Assembly: GCF_001949145.1 (NCBI RefSeq)
Contig: NW_019091371.1
Span: 2,071,469-2,135,468, forward strand
Length of the DNA stretch: 64,000 nucleotides
From: Acanthaster planci
Taxonomy: Eukaryota; Echinodermata; Asteroidea; Valvatida; Acanthasteridae
Direction: 5' to 3'
The position numbers were made by a program, and so were the translations under genes. Shown one piece after another: positions 51,525-61,199 of this stretch (position 1 is its first letter; each line of letters opens with the position of its first letter). The notes beneath the pieces are model-generated. The model was not told the origin of the DNA, made no database searches, and saw only the letters and a list, made by a program, of their open reading frames with translations.

Positions 51525-51631
51525 TTGTGGATATCAATGTTCAATCAAGAAGCATTTTGCACAATGAAGGACAACAGGAAAGGGGCTTATTTGCTTCGAG
51601 AAGTCAAGCTATTGCGTTGGAAAAATTGTAA
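51525..51631 (+). CDS. Candidate terminal exon after a strong acceptor
   Basis: The acceptor CTTCATTTTTTCAG (ending 51524) is followed by two open frames. One reads VDINVQSRSILHNEG and on to ALEKL and a TAA at 51629-51631. The other reads LWISMFNQEAFCTMK and on to a stop a few bases later. With two frames open the coding call is weak. Two more strong plus-strand acceptors follow at about 52787 and 52850, so the area may hold the 3' end of a plus-strand gene. Confidence 0.2.
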
Positions 51632-52999
51632 CTAAGTTTCATTTAAAATAAGGCAGCCTAAAGTGGGCAAAGTCCCCCCCCCCCACATGTCAATTAAAGG
51701 CCTAAGAGTGGCGGCACTGCAAATTCAACCATCCTTTCTGGAGTAATCGTCCCTGCTTGCGCAATGTTTGCTCAACTGACAATTTTCAGAGGGCAGCACA
51801 ATTGGAAACTAATTAAATACCTTGGTGAGCGTCCGATGCTCCGGCATTTTGCCGCTCATTGTGACCGTGTCAATGTTGACTAAAGAAAGCGCAACCCAAA
51901 GCTAGCGCAGCGTATATGCACAAAAGAGATTTGCATTGAAATTAAAGCGAAATTGAAAGACGTAAAATGCGCACATTTTGCTACAAAATAGTGTCACATT
52001 TGTGTTTCAGCTTTTTGCGTGTTACTTTTTTAAATTAAGATTTTGAGACGTAAGTAAAAAAGGTTCGACACATATCAAGCATTCCGGTAACCAAATGAAA
52101 TGAAGCAACCACTAGTTTGAAATGGGTGAAGGTTTGTGATTTGATGACCATTTTCGCAGGCTAGCCAAGAGCCTGTGAAGAGAGCACTGATACGAGGGTC
52201 ACTAAAACCAATTTACTGACCGTGTGCTGAAGCGAGAGAGGGCGCCTTGTTCCCAAGAAACGGCATCTGGTGAAGCGGCTGCATAGCTATACGCGGCAGC
52301 CTGTGAACGCACGTTTGTTGACAGATCGTATTTCCCAACACCATATAGGACCATATTAATTTGCATTGTGATTCTTACGGTTTTTGCAAAGTAGTGCTCT
52401 TCCATAGACTAAGTACAGAGATTTACCCTAATAGACGGAATTGGGTCCAGGACTCCGACTAAGGACAGGAAAAGATTTTGAATCATTTTCAATGTGTATC
52501 CCTGTAGTTAAGTACTTGTACACCCATGATGTAGTATACGTTTCTTCTAAGGAGAACCAGCCGATTACATCACTCAGTATAGGTGCCGGATGCAAGGATC
52601 TTTAGGTGCTTCTCTCTCCTTGTCATCGCGGAGGAGCTATTGGACAAGGCGCTCAATGGCGGCTACATATAGGCCTAATTTTTGGAATGTTTGCTCGTCT
52701 ATGCATTTGCTTCAGGACGCTCCATAAGGCAACACCTTGAACAACAGTGGGGGGTACAGCTGACTTTGGTTTCCCTTCTTTTTTCAGGTTAACCAAATGA
52801 CAAATTACACCATTGACTCTTAATCGCGGTATTTTGATTGTCTAACAGGTCCCACTCTCTGCATCTTGTGCCGACTTACAAATCCCACGTATAGAACGCC
52901 GAATACATTTCTGATTATAAAATTACAGCACCGCCTACAGATAAGTCATCCCAGTTCATCTCAACTGACCCTATTACCAGGTCGTCCATATTGAATTAA

Positions 53000-55900
53000 A
53001 AGTGAGGTCAACTTGTTTTATTTTGGCAACGTAAGAATGAAAAGGAGAGCAATGAAATAAAAGTTCGTTAGAGATTAATTTACTATGATGCACAATGCTA
53101 AATTTGAGATTTATTATATTTAAATGCTTCAAGCAACAATTTGAAGAAATATGGTACCCAAATTACTCTGGCACTATCCCATTTGACAGAACACACTGAA
53201 TTAGACAGATTCAGGGAACATGATCAAAAATGGCATCCTCTAGAATAAGGTCTATAACTACAGTGAATTGTGCGCATAGGGTTGCGCCTGTAGTTCGAAA
53301 TCTTTTTTACGAAGCCGAACACTCTACTCATTGTTCAATTTTTTTTCATACTGAGCGGAATTTCTCTCCCTCGGGGCCTGCTTTACAGTGAAATGAATGA
53401 AACGTTGGAGAATTACAAATCTCAGGCAGGAGCTCACCAGCACAAAACCTTGGTTATGAAAGAGCTGTTAGGTAGAAACCGCTTTGCGATCTTAAAAGCT
53501 TGTGCAAGAAAAATTATTTTATTTGGCCGCAGAGAAACTCCGAGGGCACTGTGACTCCAATTCCACAGTTTGTTATGCTGCGTGGTCGGCATTGTACTAC
53601 AAGTGATATATGTGGCAAAAATTTATCAAAAACGTTGCGGAAAGTCCATAAAACAACCGAAAGCCGAAGACATCATACGGGGTTTTATTTAAAAAGGAAT
53701 TGTGTGAACGCATGATCAAACGAGATATTTATGTGCACTAAAGCAATGGTTCTCTCAATAACATTAAATTGGTTTCGAAAAGTGTTTGCCAAAACTTCAA
53801 ATTTGACTGTCCACACTTTTATTTTTCCGGCTAAAACTACTAACAGTTCTTCTTTAATGGACAATAACATGCGTTTCTAGGCTTTGGTACAATTTTCAAT
53901 GATTGCCTTATATATACGGTAGAACTGTCCAGCCAAATTGAAAATCCGCAGCCAGTTCTATATTTTACCGACTCTTAACGGCTGCAACAAGGAGGCCACA
54001 ATAACGTCCAAGGCGGGAATGGAAATGATTACACTCAGACATCATTTATTTCAGGCATGTTTTGGGCTTTGCGCTTGCTCCGGTTGTTACATCCAATCGG
54101 TCACTTGAGGCAAAAATCTACATTAGTGGTCTACCACGAGCAATGTGTAAGTAATGGCGTGTCTCAACGTAAAGCGACAACCGCCTCACTTTAAACGACT
54201 TAAGGTTTGGCAAGAACCAAAGTGGAGTCATTTTGACTTATTCAGCGTTTTCAGCGACAGGAGCAGTAGTCGCCTTTGCGAACGGAGGGGTGTGTAAGCA
54301 TTGTTTGCGAAAACATGTAATGAATGGGCTATGGTACAATTTCTGTGTTTTTGTGTATAAGTTGGGGAGATAACTTTGTTCTCCCCCGAAACTCCATGTA
54401 TAATTTACAGCACCTTTTACTAGATAACTGTATACAAACGAATGTTTTGGTCATTCTGGCATTTAATAAAATACGTGTCATGCTGTAGCGTAGGTCTCTT
54501 TTCCCTTGAGAATAATGCTTGGTTCGAAACTTGTTATATGATACTTGTTTACAAATTGGTATGTCTCTGTAACGTCGAACAGACTTTCGACCGCTAGTAC
54601 GCCAACTACTCTTTCCAATATATGTGTACCACTTGAAATACGGCGGGGTTTTAAAATGTGAACACTGAAGTGGGCAATAGTTATGAGTTCAAGTAACAAA
54701 AAGGACGCATGTCGGTAAACTGGCAAGCATGACGCCAAGGGTGGTTCGGATGTATCGCTATCAGTGCTTTAAAAAGAACAATGTTCCTCTATGTACAGTT
54801 TCGTCTGGTCAAAATGAACTAGAAATGGAGCTGCGTGGGAAGCTGGGTTTCCATGTGGATTAAGCGCGCATTATTGCGGGGTAAAGTCATAGTTTGCACG
54901 GTATACATTTTCTAAATAACACTCTGATGCCTGAGTCAGATGTGCAAAGAGTTGGGCACAACATTAGAGAAACGATCCTTTCCCCAAAAGCTTGCTTCAA
55001 GGACAACTGAATTTCATATTGCCTCTCGCGGAAATTTTACCAGCAAGGGGAAGGCGATCAAGGTGCAGATTATAACCGTGAGGCGTATGAGAACAAAAAG
55101 GTCTAAGTTCAATTCAGCTATTGACACCTGAGTGCTTTTTGACCACACTATCCAATGATTTTCCCATAATTCCTTCCGATTACAAAACTGAGAGCCATTT
55201 CATAGGAACTTCTGCAGCTTGCATAAATGTTATCCGTGGTTATCAAAACCTTTTGCTACCAAGTACAAGTGTGCTTCAATAGTATTTAATGAGAAGGAAG
55301 GTGCTTTATTTCGTGTTTAGCAACTCTTTTTATTACTTAGTGTTTTAGGAGCTTGTCTTCTTCTTAGTACTTTGCGGTTTTCCATCGACGGCGCAGCTGA
55401 TAGTCAAAAAACAAGGACTCTGACTAGACCCCGAATGGTCCAAAGATAGCACTTCTAGCAGGCCTGTTTTTCGGTGCTCCGAGTCGCCCTGATCGCACTT
55501 CGGCAAACAAGCCACTTACGCTGTGAGCAACAGAAAACAGACTGTGCACATCGCTTTTCCAGTCCATATTTGCGTATGTTTTTGTCATCTCAAGTCCCTC
55601 TCGTCTTGTTGTCTACCTTGGCCGCTTGCTATTTACCGGTTTTCTTTCACAGAGACTCTCGCCTATGAGTAAACAGTTTTGTAAACCGGCTTCCAACAAT
55701 TGTGCCAGCTTTTTTCGTGAGTGGACTACGTGGATGCGGGGAATTAATTTCGAGCCAGAAGGCAGTAGCCTACGCTGTATTGCTCGTTCGGCATACCAAT
55801 TAACCATTACTCGAACAATGAAATGACAAGGAGGTCAGATCGTTAAAACGCTGCGGAATGTTCGTTTAATATAGCAACCACTGAAATATTACCTAAAGCA

Positions 55901-56990
55901 AATCTCCCATGATAACAAAGAAATAAATAATATGAAGTAACCTACTACTGGAAAATGGCAATAAGATTTTTCTAGTTTACAGTCCAAAAGACAAATCGAA
56001 CATTGTTCAATGGAAAATTGTTTTCTTTGCTAAACATTGATTCAAAAACAAATACACGGCATTTGTTTTATCATAAATTGAACTTTTTAATTCCCTACTG
56101 ATGAGAAAAGGTAAGTGGAAACTAAACACAATGAAGCAAATACTATTTTGAATTGGCAAAGGAAGGAGAGCAGGGAGTATGAAAAGGATCACTAAAAATG
56201 TGAAAGCCTATTCAATCGGAAATTAAAAGATCTGCAAATATATCAAGCTACTGAGCGCAGTGTGCCAGGCCAGTAAAAATAGGCTTTTTAATGGAGACAG
56301 TCAAAAGCATTCTAAATCATAGTAGAATGTATGTGGGACCCAGGTAATTCCCTCGAGTTAAAATGAGACACAGGTGGGAAGGCAATCGTGATACACATTT
56401 GACGTAAGGGTAGTTAGGATTCACAGTGGCAGATCGCACAGCTTGCGAATTATTTTCAATACTTATCGAATGCAAAGTCAAACTAAGATGTCACAGTAAT
56501 ACCGGTATTACTGCTGTTTTAGTGGAGGTTGCTAAGAAAAATCTGTCCTCTTGGATGTGGCGGCGCATGGGCAGATTTTCAAGAAATTACAGATGGGCCA
56601 AATATACGACACGAAAATTAAACTGAAAAGGGAGTAGGTTTCTTAATATTTACACTCATGTTGCAATTTTCAAAACGATGCAAAAATGTTTCAATGTCTT
56701 ATCACAGTTCAGACTCCATACATCTTTATCAAAAATCACTTATCACTATATACGTGGTAGCTGTTGCAAGAATACTTCAACATTATTTTTACGGTTGTCG
56801 TGTGCTTTGCGCCGAGTTACAATGCTAGTAATCTGCTGGAAATGAGCACTGGCTGAGCATTGCAACTATAGAAATACCGATGTAAAGCCTTTTCGAAAAT
56901 TAGAATGCTATATATAGTCAAAGCTTAGTCACTTCGTGGACAGAAGGTATGCAATGCGCTTAGAAATCAGTGACCAAATAAATGGAAGAA
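53000..56990. other. No supported gene
   Basis: Only short chance frames and the abutting splice sites at 55.5 kb. Confidence 0.45.
55519..55540 (-). other. Abutting acceptor and donor (recursive-splice-like)
   Basis: Minus strand: the pyrimidine tract TCTGTTTTCTGTTGCTCACAG is followed after a single C by GTAAGTGG. Acceptor and donor nearly touching is the layout of a recursive splice site. It lies just downstream of the promoter-like cluster at 57.2 kb on the same strand. Confidence 0.25.
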
Positions 56991-57039
56991 CACCCCTTTG
57001 AAATTAACTAAATCCAAGCTTACACAGACTTAACGAAGG

Positions 57040-57215
57040 TTGACCAATCAGCGTTGGGCTGCCAGCAAGGTTCACTTACCCAGCTCTTCACTCTTCACGC
57101 GGATTTGCACTTTCAGTGAGTTCGCTTTCGTCGTGTAATCCTCTAAAAGGGAGCCGACCAACGCTGGAATTTGATTGGCCAACGGCGGGGCCGTTGCCAA
57201 CTGTGACGTCATAAC
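57040..57215 (-). promoter_or_regulatory. CRE + NF-Y promoter-like cluster
   Basis: TGACGTCA (57204-57211) is the full CREB/ATF palindrome. GGCCAATCA on the minus strand (CCAAT at 57174-57178) is a full NF-Y box 25 bp from it. A second, plus-strand GACCAATCAG (CCAAT at 57044-57048) lies beyond the donor at 57079. The two CCAAT boxes sit in inverted copies of a short motif that also holds CAACGCTG. Adjacent CRE and NF-Y sites followed by a splice donor are typical of a promoter plus first exon. Confidence 0.45.
57080..57212 (-). CDS. Candidate first exon, open to a strong donor
   Basis: From an ATG at 57212, 44 codons (start MTSQLATAPPLANQ, end VKSEEL) run to the donor CTGG|GTAAGTGA, exiting in phase 1. 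That phase fits the 56-nt exon at 19801-19856, which would mean a 37-kb intron; this link is inference. The same bases carry a perfect CRE and an NF-Y box. The true transcript may therefore start inside this stretch, making it a 5' UTR exon rather than coding. An upstream in-frame ATG also exists at 57308. Not recognised as any family. Confidence 0.3.
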
Positions 57216-58398
57216 GTGCATTAATACTGTTACTGTTCGTGCGATGACGGAGGCGTGAACAGATGGATGGGTTTCATGAAAATGAAGGCACCCCTTCACG
57301 ACAAACAAATTCTTTGCTAGATTTATCCAACCACAAACTCTTCGCTGTAAACTTTCATCAGTAATTATTAATTAGCCGTGAACCTATTTTGATGAATTAT
57401 AACCCCAAGCCTTTTGACACTTTGTTGGGAAACACAATTAATTATCCCATTTGAATATAGCTGTCAAGCATAAAGGGTAAACGCCACAAGCTGACGCACT
57501 TACTCACGACCGTTTAGAATTTCGAACCAATTCATTTGGCAAATTGGGCACAAATTTAATATGACTGTTGTTTGGAGCCCTTCTTAAAATAAACGACACC
57601 TCTGCATGCTGCACTCTGGTAGATTCACTTGTGTGCACGTAGACTGATGTTCATAAACAAAATCGCAGCAACAAATCAAAACATTTAGGCAATGCATCGT
57701 ATATCGCACTGTCTCTGGTCTGATTGAATGCGAGACAACCTTGATGATACGCAACGCACCTAACAAAATCCAGCCACCCTCAACTCGAGTGACAAACTGT
57801 TTGTACATAAATCGTCTGTGCTCCTTTCCCCACCGTATCAATTTAATTAAGACAACCTCTGAAGGCAGGCGACCAAAACACAAACCCTTCATGTGGGCGT
57901 CACAACCGCCATTATATGTAGATCACTACAACATAACAGGAATGCGATTTTGAGTGTTGCCATAAAACAAAAGGCTATACTCTCGTCAAGCCATGAAAGT
58001 GTTGACAATTTTTTTGGTACACAGTACGTCTTTTGCAATATCGCTCAAGTAAAAGGAACAAATCAAAGTTCATAACGAATAGCCATTCGCGTACGATATA
58101 TGTGTCCGACATAACATCTTCGAAGAGTTCTTTGACTTTAGTGCATGAAATTGCTAAAAAAAATTTCTCTTAAATTTATCTCTCCTAACTAAATTAAATC
58201 AGAGAACAGGTCGGGTCAAAAGTAAGGTAAAAAAGTGCAAGTGGGTTGATATTTAAAGCCACTAATTTTTAGCGAGCATCAGGAGAGTCGGGCAACTAGA
58301 AAATCATTGGCCAACAGGCACAATCAAATCTACAGACTTGGTGATCGAGTGGTGTTCTTCCTTCTGTGCCGAATCGTATAAATGGGCTTCTGTCTCGT

Positions 58399-58549
58399 TC
58401 AAGCGAATAAGATTGTCTTGAACTGTTGGCAAATGGCGACAGCAAGGTATACCTTGGTTAAAGGATGAGTCAAATCAAATAACTCAATATTCCTGTACAT
58501 CTGACCCTCCATATGGTCGAATCTTCTAATATTCAGTTGTATCAAATAC
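58399..58549 (-). CDS. Candidate exon, internal (58453-58549) or terminal
   Basis: The acceptor TTTTGTTTCCGCTTTGCAG opens a frame entered in phase 2: YLIQLNIRRFDHMEGQMY, then RNIELFDLTHPLTK. At that point a possible donor (CCAAG|GTATACC, after 58453) would end a 97-nt exon in phase 0. If unspliced, the frame continues VYLAVAICQQFKTILFA to a TGA at 58399-58401. The composition is protein-like, but I do not recognise it and see no partner exon nearby. It lies upstream of the promoter cluster at 57.2 kb on the same strand, so it would belong to another transcript or to an alternative 5' part. Confidence 0.35.
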
Positions 58550-59681
58550 CTGCAAAGCGGAAACAAAATGGTTTAACAAAAAACAAAGGAGAAAAAAATT
58601 GAAGGAATAGCAATGTTTGGCCTTAGAGCTAGGCATATGTACTAAGCTGCTTTATTTTTAGTTGTAACACCTTCAAATGTGCTTCTTTCCACCATAATTT
58701 CACTGATTTTTCACTTTCAAATGTTCCATTTCAAAAACGTGTATTCAAATATTCGAAAAACGACCGAATGACGAAAAATTCATATGAACAATTCAGTCGT
58801 ACCTCGGTTGGAATGTTTTTCGTCCGAGTGTAAATAACTCCAGTTAATCTGATTTTTTTTCTAAATCTTACACAGCGCACTCTTTATAAAGGGTCCACGA
58901 CCTCCATCGGTCTCACGACCATGGATTGTAGGGGCCTGCATAATGTACTTCCTTCCCCATTACCCAATTACGCTTGGATTTCGTGTTGACACAGCCTCGC
59001 CTAAACGGCCAGGGCACTTTTTGACTTTGCAGATTGCGCAGAGGGGCAGGGGAGGAAAGGCGGCGAAGAAATAAGAGCCTGCCAGGAAATCAGGGGATCG
59101 CGCGGATGAATTGTGTCGGATTCGTGTCCCCGAGTTCAGTCATGTTTCATGAAAGAATCGTTTCCATTTTGTAAAGTACGTCTCCCATCGACACGTCCTA
59201 GTTGCACCAGCTGCCGTTGGTACAAATGCTGAAGCCAGATACAGAAAAAGGGAAAAGAAGAAAAGATGCATGCATAACTCGATGGTGACAGGTTGTAGCA
59301 ATTTTGCACAAGCGAAGCATGTCGCCTCTCGTCGCACTGAGCGTCCAACAATTATAGCGAATTGGTTTTACCCTTACACAAGAAGCACAATTACTATGGG
59401 CTTCAATTTGTGGGTGCACCTGTTCGAAATTTGCAGCGTCAACGGAAATATGAAATCATGCAGAATCGACTCGACAGACGTCTTATCCTTACGAGCCAAG
59501 TTTATGAACGTAACAAAAGCGTTCATAAGCTAATCCCTAATAAAATGAATGTTAGTGGCACAGAAGGCAGCTGTGACCTAACGTAAGTTTGAGCCTTGTC
59601 AACAGGGGCTTTTTGGATACCGACTTATTAGTTCTAACGATTCGCTATGTCACAGTAACCTGTAATTTGATGCTATGCTAA

Positions 59682-59765
59682 AAAAAACCTCCCGGGTCAA
59701 ATTGACAGAGAGTCCAGGCGCCGTTGATCCTGAACTGACTCTTTCCGAGTCCAAATTAGCCCTTG
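59682..59765. mobile_element. Degenerate fragment of the GGGTCA MITE family
   Basis: AAAACCTCCCGGGTCA matches the 46.7-kb copy base for base over 16 bp. Weaker similarity continues (a GTTGATCC block, then CCGAGTCCAAATTA). The right end was not found. An open frame of 122 codons starts in it and is probably chance. Confidence 0.35.
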
Positions 59766-60759
59766 TATACAGGTTGAAAAGTAGATGGATGCCGAAACAG
59801 CAACTTACGGTTGAACACGTTGTTTATATTGCACTTAAACCTCATACATGTTTCTTTTGTGGGGCACCTTTATGTTTTATCCGAATTGTTCAAACTAAAA
59901 GCAAAAACCTTCAAAGGATAGAAACATTTCCACAATGTTTGATCTTTGATATCCAAGGTTCCCTAGTGAAGCTGCAATTTATGTTACGAATGAAACGCGG
60001 TCCCCTGTTCAAACTAGTGAGTATTCCTCTCCAGTGCTATTGATTTCAGTGGGGACGCTTTAGCATAATGAAATTACGAGTGGTGGTAACCTGGCTAGAT
60101 TACACAATACTTATTCGGATTAAGACTACATGCAGGTGAAGCGTGTAAAACGCACTCGGTTAAACGCGTCAGACACTGGCGATGGCAAACAGCGGAAAAT
60201 TATCAGGCCCCCTGACCGTAACACAAAGGAAAGCATCAAATATAAGACGGAGGGTGTGTATCACTTCTAGGGATATGCAAAATACCTTTAAAACATAGAA
60301 GGACACGGGCGAAACAGACTTTTTTTTACATACATGTGACCCGTTTAACTTTCATTTTGTAGTGTCTACAATTTGTAAACAACGGTTTAATTCCACATTA
60401 ATTGCACATTTATTTTTTATGAAATGCAGTTTTCCCGATATTTGTGTAGCCTATTTTAGCAGTGGTTTAGGGACGAAAATATATTCTACAAATTTACACA
60501 TTCTTACGTACTAAATACAGCTCCACTGAAGCCCAATTATACATATAAACTAGGATACTGTTTAGAAAGAATGGTCTTCTCAAGCAACCCTGCTGAGATT
60601 TTAAAATGATTAAACGTCCATTTTTGACAAGGGCGAGCTTTAAAACATGCCCCAAGATGTTAGCAAATCACAACCGTCCCAGGATGGTGCAATGCCGCAC
60701 CGTATTAAATTAGGAGTCGTCCGTGATGAGTGTCACTCACTCAAGCGCGACCATACAGC

Positions 60760-60960
60760 ACTTGTCCCGTGGGGGGAACGGATCACAAGACGAGCCGCCC
60801 GGCGATCGAGATTCGTAATCGCATGGTAATGCCGGCGAGCACGCGTATTCGTAAAGCGATATTAGCGAGTGGCGAGTATACATTTCCATCTCGCATTAGG
60901 TCCGCTCGGCGCGCATGTGAGGGCATTCGTTTTTTCGGCACCTTTTTCCCCTGTGAGGAC
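60760..60960. other. CpG-dense patch
   Basis: More than 20 CG dinucleotides fall in 200 bp (about 9 in 60781-60840 alone), against a CpG-poorer background. Overlapping open frames on both strands follow from the scarcity of stops in such sequence. It could be an unmethylated regulatory island or a conserved non-coding element. Confidence 0.4.
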
Positions 60961-61199
60961 GACAAAGCAGAAAGGACTTTTGTTGTCTCTCGTATTGGAT
61001 TATTAGAAGAGATTGCGGCATTTAAGGCATTCAGCAAGAACTGGAATACTCCCGTAGTGACATTCGAAAATGATCCAGTGGGAGCCGGACCTTAAGAGAT
61101 AGACACACCCTTGTTTACTGCAAGGAAAGTCCGTCTTCCGGTGCAAACCACACCGGAGTAGTTGCGGTTGCGGTACCAGCGGATTTCCGGTTACACAGA

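Noticed and set aside
59015-59077. Plus-strand terminal exon ending GRGGKAAKK
   Set aside because: The acceptor (TTTTTGACTTTGCAG) is good, but only 13 codons follow, a second frame is also open, and no upstream partner exon was found.
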